A DNA stretch of 64,000 nt from Palsa-504 sp963739615 (GTDB lineage Bacteria > Actinomycetota > Actinomycetes > Streptosporangiales > Streptosporangiaceae): positions 186,001 to 250,000 of the forward strand of contig CAVUBD010000027.1 in the NCBI GenBank assembly GCA_963739615.1, written 5' to 3'. The position numbers and the translations under genes were made by a program. Under the pieces are notes generated by a model. The model did not search any database. It saw only the letters and a program-made list of their open reading frames with translations, and was not told the origin of the DNA. Position 1 is the stretch's first letter, and every line of letters begins with the position of its first letter. Of this stretch, positions 7,679-16,424 are shown piece after piece.

Positions 7679-8734
7679 ATGCCGGGCTACGACGCGTTCC
7701 TGCTTGTCTCGTTCGGGGGTCCCGAAGGCCCCGACGACGTTATGCCGTTCCTTCAGAACGTCACCCGCGGCCGCGGCATCCCGCCAAGCCGGCTGGCCGA
7801 CGTGGCCGGGCACTACTACGCGGCCGGCGGGGTAAGCCCGATCAACCAGCAGTGCCGGGACATCCTGGCCGCGGTACGGGCCGACTTCTCGGCCAGCGGC
7901 CTCATCCTCCCCGTTTACTGGGGAAACCGGAACTGGTCGCCGTACCTGGCCGACACCGTGCGCGCCATGGCCGAGGACGGCGTTCGCCGGGCGATCGCCT
8001 TCGCCACCTCCGCGTATAGCTCGTACTCGAGCTGCCGTCAGTACCTGGACGACATCGAGCGGGCCCGCGTTACGGTCGGCCCGGATGCTCCCGTGATCGA
8101 TAAGATCAGGCGCTTCTTTAACCACCCTGATTTCATCGGGACCTTTGCCGCCAATGCGAACGCGGCGCTGGCGACGCTGCCCGCCGAGGTGCGGGAGGAT
8201 GCCCACCTGGTGTTCACCGCTCACAGCGTCCCGGTGGCGATGGCGGCTTCCAGCGGCCCGGGCGGCACCGGGAGATACGTCGCCGAGCTCACCGAGGCCG
8301 CCCGCCTCATCGCCGAACGGACCGGTGGCGGCCGCCATCCGTGGACGCTGGCCTACCAGAGCAGGAGCGGGCCGCCAGCACAGCCCTGGCTGGAACCGGA
8401 CGTGAGCGACCACCTCGGTGAGCTGGCTAAGTCCGGGACCACGGCCGTGGTCGTGATCCCGGCCGGTTTCGTGTCCGACCACATGGAGGTCAGACACGAC
8501 CTGGACGTTGAGGCGGCCCTGAGCGCCGAGTCGCTCGGACTCGCGTTCGCCCGGGCCGCCACGCCAGGTACTCACCCGAGGTTCGCGTCGATGATCACTG
8601 AACTCGTCCGGGAGCGCCTGGCCGGGCCGGATGCCCCGCCGCCGGATAGGCAGTCCCTGGGCGGAATGGGCGTGCCGAGCCAGACCTGCCCGGCGGACTG
8701 CTGCCGGTACGCGCGTACCGCGGCACCGTCATGA
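7679..8734 (+). CDS. cpfC: coproporphyrin III ferrochelatase
   Basis: Inserts Fe2+ into coproporphyrin III, the actinobacterial and Firmicute route to haem (older name hemH). The N terminus YDAFLLVSFGGPEGPDDVMPFLQNV is diagnostic. The catalytic His is in VFTAHSVPVAMA, and the VIPAGFVSDHMEV block follows. Four cysteines suit the [2Fe-2S] cluster known in actinobacterial enzymes: SCRQY, plus a C-terminal C-x4-CC (TCPADCC). The 351-residue length is normal. ATG 7679 has a GGAGG almost touching it, so a TTG at 7667 cannot be excluded. The stop overlaps the phosphatase start by ATGA. It works with hemE, cgoX and chdC, found at 42-48 kb. Confidence 0.93.
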   Translation: MPGYDAFLLVSFGGPEGPDDVMPFLQNVTRGRGIPPSRLADVAGHYYAAGGVSPINQQCRDILAAVRADFSASGLILPVYWGNRNWSPYLADTVRAMAEDGVRRAIAFATSAYSSYSSCRQYLDDIERARVTVGPDAPVIDKIRRFFNHPDFIGTFAANANAALATLPAEVREDAHLVFTAHSVPVAMAASSGPGGTGRYVAELTEAARLIAERTGGGRHPWTLAYQSRSGPPAQPWLEPDVSDHLGELAKSGTTAVVVIPAGFVSDHMEVRHDLDVEAALSAESLGLAFARAATPGTHPRFASMITELVRERLAGPDAPPPDRQSLGGMGVPSQTCPADCCRYARTAAPS

Positions 8735-9708
8735 CGGGCACCGGTGCCGGCGGCGAAGCCGAGGCGCTGCTGCGGATCGCCGTGGACGCGGCCAGCGAGG
8801 CGGGCAGGCTGCTGGCCTCATGGCGGGGTGACGTGCGTCCCGAGGTTGTCGACACCAAGTCGAGCCCCACCGACGTGGTGACGGCGATGGATCGCCGGTC
8901 CGAAGCCTTGATCACCGGCCGGATCCGGGCGGTGCGCCCCGGCGATGCGGTCCTGGGGGAGGAAGGCGGCCAGACCTCAGGTGGTGCGCTCCCGGGCGGA
9001 CCCGGCGCTGCGGAACCTGTCCCGGTGCGCTGGGTGGTTGACCCTCTGGACGGGACCGTCAACTACCTGTACGGCCTGCCCGACTGGGCCGTGTCCATCG
9101 CGGCCGAGGTGAACGGCACCGTGGTCGCGGGGGTGGTCGAGGTGCCTCGCTTCGGTGAGACCTTCACCGCCGTAGCCGGCCAGGGTGCCTGGCTGCACCG
9201 GGGCGGGACAGCCGTGGCGCTGCGCTGCAACCCCGCCGTGGCGCTCGGTCAGGCGCTAGTGGGTACCGGCTTCGGGTACGCTGCTGGGCGCCGTCAAGTG
9301 CAGGGTGAGGTGGTCGCGGCCTTGTTGCCGTACGTGCGGGACATCAGGCGCTGCGGCTCGGCCGCCGTGGATCTGTGCGCGGTCGCGGCCGGGCGGTTGG
9401 ATGCGTTCTTCGAGCGTGGCCTGAATTACTGGGACTTTGCGGCCGGCGGCCTCATCGCCCGTGAAGCGGGCGCGACGGTCGGCGGCCTAGCCGGCCAGGC
9501 GGAGAGCACCTCCATGACCGTCGCCGCCTGTCCAGAGCTGTTCCGGCAGCTTGATAGTTTCCTGACCAGGCTGAACCCGGAACGGGACGTATCGCGTAGT
9601 CAAGTACGAGACGCGTTAACGGACGGGGCGCGGGACTGGTTAGCGGGCTCGGAAAGGGACATGTCAGGAGTTATCGGCGTGCCGCGTGTGCGCCGGGCGC
9701 GAACGTGA
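8731..9708 (+). CDS. suhB: inositol monophosphatase family protein
   Basis: Mg2+-dependent phosphatase of the IMPase/SuhB family, likely acting on inositol phosphate for phosphatidylinositol and mycothiol synthesis. Metal-binding motifs are all present: GEEGG (76-80), DPLDGT (104-109) and WDFAAG (234-239). The last 50 residues (NPERDVSRSQVRDALTDG...) are a tail beyond the normal fold. The ATG overlaps the ferrochelatase stop by four bases, so translation is coupled. The position before DUF4193 matches suhB in the mycobacterial order. The sugar-phosphate specificity is not certain from sequence. Confidence 0.88.
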   Translation: MTGTGAGGEAEALLRIAVDAASEAGRLLASWRGDVRPEVVDTKSSPTDVVTAMDRRSEALITGRIRAVRPGDAVLGEEGGQTSGGALPGGPGAAEPVPVRWVVDPLDGTVNYLYGLPDWAVSIAAEVNGTVVAGVVEVPRFGETFTAVAGQGAWLHRGGTAVALRCNPAVALGQALVGTGFGYAAGRRQVQGEVVAALLPYVRDIRRCGSAAVDLCAVAAGRLDAFFERGLNYWDFAAGGLIAREAGATVGGLAGQAESTSMTVAACPELFRQLDSFLTRLNPERDVSRSQVRDALTDGARDWLAGSERDMSGVIGVPRVRRART

Positions 9709-9804
9709 CAGAATTCCCCGCCGGAATCGGGCACAACTACGGCCTTGAAAGCGTTACAACCGCGCAGCGAATGCGCACTACGGATGAAGGGGGATGGAGT
9801 ACTC

Positions 9805-10104
9805 ATGGCTACCGACTACGACAGCCCGCGGAAGACGGACGACGACCTGACTGAGGACAGCCTTCAGGAGCTTCAGGCGCGCCGAATGGACAAGTCATCG
9901 AGCACCATCGATCTTGATCCGGACGACGTTGCGGAGTCTCTGGAGTTGCCGGGGGCTGACTTGTCGAACGAGGAACTCTCGTTCCGGGTGATACCGCGCC
10001 AGGCGGATGAGTTCACGTGTTCCCGGTGCTTCCTTGTGCACCACCGGAGTCAGCTTGCAGAAGACCGCAATGGTCAGCTTGTCTGCCGGGAGTGCGCGGC
10101 TTAA
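9805..10104 (+). CDS. DUF4193 family zinc-ribbon protein
   Basis: 99-residue acidic protein with the family N terminus MATDYDSPRKTDDDLTEDS and LELPGADLSNEELSFRVIPRQ. The end is a Cys4 ribbon: CSRC, 21 residues on average, then CREC. Function is unknown, though the family is nearly universal in actinobacteria; a regulatory or structural zinc role is inference. ATG 9805 has GGAG seven bases upstream. Its TAA overlaps the stop of the convergent DUF4235 gene by two bases. Confidence 0.93.
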   Translation: MATDYDSPRKTDDDLTEDSLQELQARRMDKSSSTIDLDPDDVAESLELPGADLSNEELSFRVIPRQADEFTCSRCFLVHHRSQLAEDRNGQLVCRECAA

Positions 10105-10388
10105 CTGTCCGCGGCGTTGACGGGCTCGCAGTCCGGGCCGCTGTACGTTCTACGTGCCGCAGCCCGGGTCGCGAGCAGTCTCGCCGCTTCGACGGTTATG
10201 CCGGTCAGCACGGACCAGCCGAGTGCCTCGGTCAGTGCCACCCCCGGGTCCTCCGGATGCGTGGGCGGTTCCTTACCGATGGCCTTGGTCCAGACGAACG
10301 CGATCACCTTGCGTGCCACGAAAGCGGCCGCCATGGCCGCCACGGCACTGGTGATCTTGGTGCCAAGGTCCACATTTCTGTCAGCCAT
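10101..10388 (-). CDS. DUF4235 family small membrane protein
   Basis: 95 residues. DUF4235 members are small actinobacterial membrane proteins of unknown role. Two hydrophobic segments are visible: ITSAVAAMAAAFVARKVIAFVW (about 12-33) and LGWSVLTGITVEAARLLATRAAA (about 56-78). GKEPPTHPEDP lies between them. The ATG follows AAGGAGGCAGCGGG, a strong ribosome site. It is convergent with, and shares stop-codon bases with, the DUF4193 gene, so no terminator can lie between them. Confidence 0.85.
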   Translation of the reverse strand: MADRNVDLGTKITSAVAAMAAAFVARKVIAFVWTKAIGKEPPTHPEDPGVALTEALGWSVLTGITVEAARLLATRAAARRTYSGPDCEPVNAADS

Positions 10389-10434
10389 CCCGCTGCCTCC
10401 TTATAGCCCCGTCCAGCTACCCTCGCCCGCGCAA

Positions 10435-10908
10435 TCATGCCACTGGTTCGTGCCCGGCTTGCACTCGGCACCTTTCGATGATGGCGGCCAGTTCGGCCGG
10501 ATGCCTAGTGCCGATCAGCCAGTAGGGTGCCGCAGGTCCGGCCGCCGGATCAACGGCCAAGTACACGGATTCCTTAAGGTAGGGTCGCGAGTACACGTAC
10601 GCTGCCGGGTTCGCCCGCGGACCGCGTAGCCGCGTGGACTGCTTCTCGTCGAGGGCGACCACCTCGCTGATGGCCGTCAGGGGCAGGACGGCACCTCCCG
10701 CCCGCAGTGTCCCGCCGCCGACCTCCACCGTGGCCAGGCCCATGGTGATCAGCAACGTGGTGCACCCTGCGGCCAGCCCGGCCATGATGACGATCGGCCA
10801 CGGCTCAGGCAGGCCGGCGTAGAGTGTGGCGCCGAGAATAAGGACAATCGGCGCGGCGAGCAGCCACCAGGCGAGCGGTACGTGTAGCCGTTCGCGGTAA
10901 TCATGCAT
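10435..10908 (-). CDS. DUF3093 family membrane protein
   Basis: 157 residues with the family start YRERLHVPLAWWLLAAP. Two close transmembrane segments (about 13-32 and 37-57) are followed by a soluble domain with VEVGGGTLRAGGAVLP and SRPYLKESVYLAVDPA. The C-terminal block YWLIGTRHPAELAAII is also typical of the family. Function is unknown. It sits next to dut in many actinobacteria, as here with one gene between. It is divergent from the AI-2E family gene. Confidence 0.9.
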   Translation of the reverse strand: MHDYRERLHVPLAWWLLAAPIVLILGATLYAGLPEPWPIVIMAGLAAGCTTLLITMGLATVEVGGGTLRAGGAVLPLTAISEVVALDEKQSTRLRGPRANPAAYVYSRPYLKESVYLAVDPAAGPAAPYWLIGTRHPAELAAIIERCRVQAGHEPVA

Positions 10909-10930
10909 GCAGTCGAGGGTAGTTGGTCAG

Positions 10931-12160
10931 ATGGGGTCGTGGCGGGGGCTAGGACGCCGGGCCGGCCGTGAGGCGAAAGGATCGCTCACGGCAACCGGGA
11001 AGACGGGTGCAGGCCCGGACCTCGCTGCCGTCGGCGGAAAGGCTCAAAACGAGCCAGGCGCCAGCGCGCTGGGAACCGGCACGACCACGGCCGAGCACAA
11101 CCGGGTGCCGAGCTGGCTGCAGACCGGAGCCGCGTGGTCCTGGCGGCTGCTGCTGCTCGCCCTCGTCATCTACCTGGTCGCGCGCGCGATCGGCGTGCTC
11201 TACATCGTGGTCGTACCCTGTACCGCGGCGCTGCTGCTCACTGCCCTGCTGCAGCCCCTGACGGCCAGGCTGCGTCGCGCCGGGCTGCCTGGGCTCGCGG
11301 CCACCTGGTGCACGCTGCTTATCGCGGCCGCCGTGTTCGGCGGCCTGGTCCTGCTGGTCACCAACCGGGTAAGCGCCGACTACCCGACCCTGGTCACCGA
11401 GACCAGGCACACCACCGTCCAGGTGGAGTCGTGGCTGTCCGGCGCGCCCTTTCACGTCAAGAGCAGCAGCGTCAGGAGAGTCCTGAACGACATCCCTGGC
11501 TACCTCAGCAAGCACAGATCGCTTGTCGCGGGCACCGTGCTGACCGGCGGCAAGATCGCCGCCGAGTTCTTCGGCGGCCTGGTGCTGATGCTTTTCGTCA
11601 CGTTCTTCCTGATCAAAGACGGCGAACGGATCTGGAAGTGGCTGCTCGGCGCCATGCGGCCCGAGACGGCCAGCCGGGTGGACCGCGCCGGGCGCGCCGG
11701 GTGGCTGGCCGTGGTGTACTACATGCGCGGCACCGTGGCCGTGGCCGCCATCCACGGGCTGGTTATCGGGCTGACCCTGTATTTCATGAAGGCCCCGCTG
11801 GTCATACCGCTGGCCGTGCTCGTGTTCGTGGCCGCGTTCGTGCCGCTGGTGGGGCTGCTGGTGGCGGGGGCGCTCGCCCTCATGGTCACGCTGGCGGCTA
11901 AGGGCTGGGTGGCCGCGGTTATCCTGCTCGGCGTCTTGATCATCGAGGACCAACTGGAAGGCCACCTGCTCCAGCCGCAGGTAGTCGGCCGGGTGATCCG
12001 GCTGCACCCGCTCGCGATCATCCTCTCGCTCGCGGTCGGCAGCGTACTGGCGGGCATCGCTGGAGCGGTGGTCGCCGTGCCGGTGGTGGCCGTGATAACC
12101 CGAGCGCTGCCCGAGCTGAGGCGCAGCGAGCCGGATCCAGGCGAAACCGGGGACCCATAA
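10931..12160 (+). CDS. AI-2E family transporter (UPF0118)
   Basis: Membrane protein of the AI-2 exporter/permease-like superfamily. Members export autoinducer-2 in some species or act as Na+/H+ antiporters, so the substrate is undefined. The first 70 residues are soluble. Then come paired helices (LLLLALVIYLVARAIGVLY, AALLLTALLQPL), a long periplasmic-type stretch (120-180), and five more helices. The family signatures VTFFLIKDGERIW, the VYYMRGTVAVAAIHG block and IIEDQLEGHLLQPQVVGR are clear. ATG 10931 is preferred because an upstream ATG at 10907 overlaps the divergent DUF3093 start. Confidence 0.9.
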   Translation: MGSWRGLGRRAGREAKGSLTATGKTGAGPDLAAVGGKAQNEPGASALGTGTTTAEHNRVPSWLQTGAAWSWRLLLLALVIYLVARAIGVLYIVVVPCTAALLLTALLQPLTARLRRAGLPGLAATWCTLLIAAAVFGGLVLLVTNRVSADYPTLVTETRHTTVQVESWLSGAPFHVKSSSVRRVLNDIPGYLSKHRSLVAGTVLTGGKIAAEFFGGLVLMLFVTFFLIKDGERIWKWLLGAMRPETASRVDRAGRAGWLAVVYYMRGTVAVAAIHGLVIGLTLYFMKAPLVIPLAVLVFVAAFVPLVGLLVAGALALMVTLAAKGWVAAVILLGVLIIEDQLEGHLLQPQVVGRVIRLHPLAIILSLAVGSVLAGIAGAVVAVPVVAVITRALPELRRSEPDPGETGDP

Positions 12161-12223
12161 GATGCGAACAGCGTCCGGATGCCGCGCTATCCTCACCGGC
12201 GTACAAGCAGGAGGGAGTTGCCG

Positions 12224-12667
12224 GTGCCGTATTCAGAACCTGATGTGCTGATCATGCGTCTTGATCCTGACGTCCCGCTGCCGTCGTACGCCCATCCCGG
12301 GGACGCGGGCGCGGATCTGGCGGCCGCCGAAGACGTTAACCTGGGACCAGGTGAACGGGCGCTGGTGCGAACCGGCCTGGCGATTGCCCTGCCCGCCGGG
12401 TACGCGGCATTCGTGCATCCCCGCTCGGGCCTGGCGGCGAAACACGGGGTGACGCTGGTCAACGCGCCAGGGACCGTCGATGCGGGTTATCGTGGCGAGA
12501 TCAAGGTGACCATGCTGAACACTGACCGGGAACACGCGGTCAGCTTCAAGAGGGGCGACAGGATCGCTCAGCTTGTCATCCAGCGGGTAGAACGGGCGGT
12601 GTTCCACGAAGTGGAGCTGCTCCCCGGCTCGAGCCGGGGCGCCAACGGCTTCGGCTCAACCGGCTAA
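12224..12667 (+). CDS. dut: dUTP diphosphatase
   Basis: Hydrolyses dUTP to dUMP and pyrophosphate, keeping uracil out of DNA and supplying dTMP synthesis. Trimeric dUTPase of 147 residues with all five motifs: HPGDAGADL (24-32), PRSGL (66-70), NAPGTVDAGYRGE (80-92), RGDRIAQLVI (110-119) and RGANGFGSTG (138-147), whose Phe stacks on the base. GTG 12224 is chosen because AGGAGGG ends eight bases upstream. Repeat copy B follows nine bases after the stop, and the DUF3710 gene comes next, a widely conserved pair. Confidence 0.96.
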   Translation: MPYSEPDVLIMRLDPDVPLPSYAHPGDAGADLAAAEDVNLGPGERALVRTGLAIALPAGYAAFVHPRSGLAAKHGVTLVNAPGTVDAGYRGEIKVTMLNTDREHAVSFKRGDRIAQLVIQRVERAVFHEVELLPGSSRGANGFGSTG

Positions 12668-12675
12668 GCCGAAGC

Positions 12676-12785
12676 CCCCCAATGGGCCCCCGGAGGGGTC
12701 CCCGAGGGGGTCTGGGGGGCCGAGGGGGTCTGGGGGGAACGGTTTCCCCCAGGAGCAGGGGGGTCTGGGGGGATCGTCCCCCCGG
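12676..12785 (+). repeat. G-rich hairpin repeat, copy B
   Basis: Between dut and the DUF3710 gene. The plus strand carries GGGGTCTGGGGGG-type blocks three times. There is a first stem (GGGGGGAAC...TTTCCCCC), AGGAGCAGGGGGGTC, and a second stem GGGGGGAT/CGTCCCCCC. The block order parallels copies A and C, but this copy holds nearly two units. It may attenuate read-through from dut into the DUF3710 gene. It also has four or more G-runs suited to G-quadruplex formation. Confidence 0.75.
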
Positions 12786-12804
12786 GACAACACGGAGGTG
12801 CGGA

Positions 12805-13575
12805 GTGTTTCGTCGGCGTCGTTCAGCAGACGCGGGCCAGGACTGGTCCGATGACATTGATCAGGGACGGTCGGACCGCGAGCTCGACTACGACGCGCCG
12901 TTCGACGATGCGTCCGGCGGCCAGCCGCCCGCGGGAACTTCGCGGGCGGAGGGGGGGCCCTGGGACTCCGAGGAGCCCCACCCGGCTCAGCAGCGGGTTG
13001 ACCTCGGCAGCCTGCTCGTGCCGGTCGGCCCCGAGCACGAGATCCAGCTCGTCATGGCCGAACAGCACGGTGCCTGGATAACGGTCAGGTACCGGGAGAG
13101 CGAGCTGCAGATCCAGGCGTTCGCCGCGGCGCGCAGGGGCGCGCTCTGGGACGACGTCCGGGCCGAGATCGCGGCCGAAGTGCTCACGGCGGGCGGGCAC
13201 AGCGAGGAGGCGCAGGGATCGTTCGGTGTCGAGCTGATGGCCCAGGTCCCGGCGGAGCCCGGCCAGCCGGCTGCTGGCATGCGCCAGGTCAGGTTCGTGG
13301 GCGTCGACGGGCCGCGCTGGTTCGTGCGGGGACTGTTCACCGGTCCCGCCGCGTCCGGCGGCGAGCAGGCCGGCTTGCTCGAGGAGGTGTTCAGGGACAC
13401 GGTGGTCGTGCGGGGCGAGCACCCGGTACCGCCACGGGAAATTCTCGAGCTCAGGCTGCCGCCTGAGGCGCGTCAGGCGCTCGAAGAGCAGGCCGCCGCC
13501 GCTGAGGAGGAGAACAGGTTCCGAACCGACCTGAACCCGTTCGAGCGCGGTCCGGAGTTCACCGAGACCCGCTGA
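12805..13575 (+). CDS. DUF3710 family protein
   Basis: 256 residues. The N-terminal third is acidic and disordered (SDDIDQGRSDRELDYDAPFDD). The conserved domain begins at RVDLGSLLVPVG and includes WDDVRAEIAAEV, VRFVGVDGPRWFVRGLF and VVVRGEHPVPPREILELRLP. Function is unknown, although the family accompanies dut across actinobacteria. GTG 12805 is chosen for GGAGG at 12794-12798, six bases upstream. It converges on the TrkA pair. Confidence 0.92.
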   Translation: MFRRRRSADAGQDWSDDIDQGRSDRELDYDAPFDDASGGQPPAGTSRAEGGPWDSEEPHPAQQRVDLGSLLVPVGPEHEIQLVMAEQHGAWITVRYRESELQIQAFAAARRGALWDDVRAEIAAEVLTAGGHSEEAQGSFGVELMAQVPAEPGQPAAGMRQVRFVGVDGPRWFVRGLFTGPAASGGEQAGLLEEVFRDTVVVRGEHPVPPREILELRLPPEARQALEEQAAAAEEENRFRTDLNPFERGPEFTETR

Positions 13576-13605
13576 CCCGGGTTCCCGTGAGCAGCAGGCC
13601 CGGGT
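13575..13605. terminator. possible two-way terminator
   Basis: An inverted repeat ACCCGGG...CCCGGGT with a 17-base loop lies exactly in the gap between the convergent DUF3710 and TrkA genes. It is followed by TTTA on the plus strand. The stem is short (7 bp), so this is tentative. Confidence 0.35.
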
Positions 13606-14274
13606 TTACCGCGCGTCGCTGACCCGGAGCAGGTGCGCGAGTTCCACCTCGACATCCTCGCTGGTCACGAAGAACAGCTCGTCACCCGCCTGCAGCGGAT
13701 CGTCCGGATGCGGCACCAGGACCCGGCCCTCGCGCAAGATGGCGACCAGCGACGTATCCGCGGGCCATTCGATCCCGCCGACGCGCTGTCCGACCAGCGG
13801 GGCATCGTCCGGCATGGTCAGCTCGACCAGGCTGGCTTCGCTCTGCCCGAACGTCATCAGCCGCACCAGGTCGCCGACGCTGACCGCCTCCTCCACCAGG
13901 GCCGAAAGCAGCCTCGGGGTGGAGACCGCGACGTCGACGCCCCAGGATTCGTTGTAGAGCCACTCGTTGTCCGGGTGGTTCACCCTGGCGACGACACGCG
14001 GTACCCCGTATTCGGTCTTGGCGAGCAGCGATATGACCAGGTTCGCCTTGTCGTCGCCGGTCGCGGCGATCACTACCTGGCACCTTTGCAGCGCGGCGTC
14101 ATCCAGGGAGGTGATCTCGCAGGCATCGGCGAGCAGCCATTCGGCCCGGGGCACGCGGTCCACCTTGATCGCCCTGGGCGAGTTATCGATGAGCAGCACC
14201 TCGTGCCCGTTCTCAAGCAGTTCGCCGGCGATGGAGCGGCCGACCGCCCCTGCTCCCGCTATCGCGATCCGCAT
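13606..14274 (-). CDS. TrkA family potassium-uptake regulatory protein (second of pair)
   Basis: 223 residues: a Rossmann RCK-N domain (GAGAVGRSIAGELLENGHEV at 7-26, Asp in LIDNSP) and an RCK-C domain from about residue 140. Such proteins bind NAD(H) or nucleotides and gate a K+ channel subunit in the membrane. No membrane subunit is visible nearby. The ATG overlaps the stop of the other TrkA gene (TGATG), so the two are co-translated and probably form a hetero-oligomer. The arrangement matches the ceoB/ceoC pair of mycobacteria. Confidence 0.9.
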   Translation of the reverse strand: MRIAIAGAGAVGRSIAGELLENGHEVLLIDNSPRAIKVDRVPRAEWLLADACEITSLDDAALQRCQVVIAATGDDKANLVISLLAKTEYGVPRVVARVNHPDNEWLYNESWGVDVAVSTPRLLSALVEEAVSVGDLVRLMTFGQSEASLVELTMPDDAPLVGQRVGGIEWPADTSLVAILREGRVLVPHPDDPLQAGDELFFVTSEDVEVELAHLLRVSDAR

Positions 14275-14936
14275 CAGTGCTCGCCTCCCCGCGCCGCGAA
14301 GGCCGCGGCAATCCGTTCCAGGTCGCTTTCCCTGGCCACGACGTGCAGGACATCCCCCTCCTGCAGAACGGTCCCTGACTCGGGCACGAACGCCTGGCCG
14401 AGCCTGTCGACGAAGGCGATCCGGGTCATCGTGCTGGCTTCGAGTGCCTTCACCTGCTCGCCGATCCATTTCGGTGAGAAGGCGACCTCGGCCAGGATGA
14501 CCTTCCCTGTCGGGTCACGCCAGAGTGGCTCGCTGCCCTCCGGAAGCAGCTTGCGCAGCATCTGGTCAGCGGCCCAGCGCACCGTGGCGACGGTGGGGAT
14601 GCCGAGCCGCTCGTAGACCTCGGCCCGCCGCGGATCGTAGATCCTGGCCGCCACCCGCTGGACGCTAAACGTCTCGCGGGCCACCCGCGCGGCGATGATG
14701 TTGGAGTTATCGCCGCTGCTGACCGCCGCGAAAGCATCCGCGCGCTCGATGCCAGCCTGGATGAGGACGGCCCGGTCGAAGCCGATTCCGGTGACACGAT
14801 CGCCCTTGAATGCCGACCCGAGCCGGCGGAAGGCGTCCGGGTCCCTGTCGATGACCGAGACCGTGTTGTCCCGGTCCTCAAGGATGTGGGCGAGCGCCGA
14901 ACCGACTCGTCCGCAGCCCATGATCACGATGTGCAC
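14274..14936 (-). CDS. trkA: TrkA family potassium-uptake regulatory protein (first of pair)
   Basis: 220 residues with the nucleotide-binding GCGRVGSALAHILEDR (8-23) and the acidic VIDRDPDAF. A typical TrkA-C domain follows (FSPKWIGEQVKALEAS, LQEGDVLHVVARESDLERI). It differs from its neighbour in having LWRDPTGKVILAEVAF before the C domain, as in CeoB-type proteins. The start has GGAGGGAC upstream. It is divergent from the TRAM methyltransferase across about 120 bp. Confidence 0.9.
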   Translation of the reverse strand: MHIVIMGCGRVGSALAHILEDRDNTVSVIDRDPDAFRRLGSAFKGDRVTGIGFDRAVLIQAGIERADAFAAVSSGDNSNIIAARVARETFSVQRVAARIYDPRRAEVYERLGIPTVATVRWAADQMLRKLLPEGSEPLWRDPTGKVILAEVAFSPKWIGEQVKALEASTMTRIAFVDRLGQAFVPESGTVLQEGDVLHVVARESDLERIAAAFAARGGEH

Positions 14937-15060
14937 GACCGTCCCTCCACTGTGAGCGGGATACCCCGATCAAGGGGCACCTTGCTCAAGGTATGCCCTC
15001 ACTTGGCATCTTCCCTCGCCGGGGCGCAGGATTTCCTCTCGCGCTGGAAGGATGGTGGCC

Positions 15061-16424
15061 ATGAGCTACCAGACCGGTCAGGTCGTCGAGGTCACCACCA
15101 CCGATGTGGCCCACGGCGGATGGTGCGTGGCCCGGCCGGACGGCGGGCCAGTCGTGTTTGTCCGGCATGCGCTGCCGGGCGAGACGATTCTGGCCCGCGT
15201 TACCGAGATCACATCTCGGTTGGCCCGCGCGGAAGCGGTGGAGATCCTGAAGCCGTCGCCGGACCGGGTTGCGCCGCCTTGCCCGCATGCGCATGCTGGC
15301 GGCTGCGGTGGCTGTGACTGGCAGCACGCCACCCTGGCGGCGCAGCGGTCGATCAAAGGTGCCGTCATTCGCCGGCAACTCAGGCGGATGGCAGGCATCG
15401 ACCGTGAAGTCACCGTCGAGCCCCTGCCCGGTGACGACGAGCCCGGTGACGACGAGCCCGGTGCGGAAGACGACGCGGGCCTGGGCTGGCGGACGCGGGT
15501 GCAGTTCGCGGTGCGGCGGGACGGCGTGGCCGGACTGCGGGCGCACCGCTCGCACGACGTGATCGACGTGGGGAAGTGCCTGATCGCCCATCCCGCCATC
15601 ACCGATCTCGGCCTCCCGGGCCGCCGCTGGCCGGGGGCGGCTGCGGTCGAGGCCCTGGTCGCGGCCGGATCGGGCGAACGAGCCGTGATCATCACGCCGG
15701 CCGGCCCGGCGCGGCCAGATCAGGCGCCGGCCGTTCGGTCTCAATCGACGGAATCACGGCGGATGGCGTCCTGCGTCGCGCCGGACACAGCCTGACGCCC
15801 CTGCGCGGCCGTTCCTACCTGACCCAGCGGGCGCTCGGACGAGACTGGCGGGTCAGCGCGGGCGCGTTCTGGCAGGTGCATCCCGCGGCGCCCGACGTGC
15901 TGACCAGCGCCGTCATGGCCGCGCTGGGGCCACGGGCGGGCGAGGCGGCCCTCGACCTGTACTGCGGCGTGGGGCTCTTCGCCGGGGCACTGGCCCCGGC
16001 GGTCGGACCTGGCGGGACGGTGATCGGGGTCGAGGCGGACAGCACGGCGGTACGGGACGCCCGGCACAACCTGCGCGACTGGCCGTGGGCACGGGTCCAC
16101 AGGGGTGACGTGGCGGCGGTGCTGAGCCGCGGCGGCCAGCGGGCCGCATGGCCTGCGGCCCAGCTGGTCGTGGCCGACCCGCCGCGTGCCGGCCTGGCCC
16201 GGGAGGTCATCGACTACCTCGGCACCGCGGAGAACGGGGCGGTCAGGTTCGCCTACGTGTCGTGTGACCCGGCGACGCTCGCCCGCGATATCGGGCTGCT
16301 CGCCGCGTGCGGCTGGACCCTTGACGACCTGCGGGCCTTCGACGCGTTCCCGATGACCCACCACGTGGAATGCGTCGCCACCCTGGTCAGGACCTCCGGG
16401 TGGGCGGCGCCGCCGCGCTCATGA
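15061..16424 (+). pseudogene. TRAM-domain 23S/tRNA uracil-5 methyltransferase (TrmA/RlmD type), frameshifted
   Basis: SAM-dependent RNA m5U methyltransferase family. The first part (to about 15715) has the TRAM domain (GQVVEVTTTDVAHGGWCVARP, LPGETILARV) and the Fe-S cysteines CPHAHAGGCGGCDW. The second part (from about 15720) has YLTQRALGRDWRVSAGAFWQV, the SAM site LDLYCGVGLFAGALA, VVADPPRAGL and the catalytic SCDPATLARD. The two halves are in different frames. A one-base loss (or -1 slip) between 15700 and 15745 would join them, and no slippery heptamer is seen there. It is either a broken gene or an assembly error. An acidic GDDEPGDDEPGAEDD insert lies near residue 125. ATG 15061 is preferred because GGAAGG at 15046-15051 is nine bases away. 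Confidence 0.8.

Noticed and set aside
10949..12196. 415-codon frame antisense to the AI-2E family gene
   Set aside because: Composition is that of a shadow; the sense strand encodes a recognised membrane protein.
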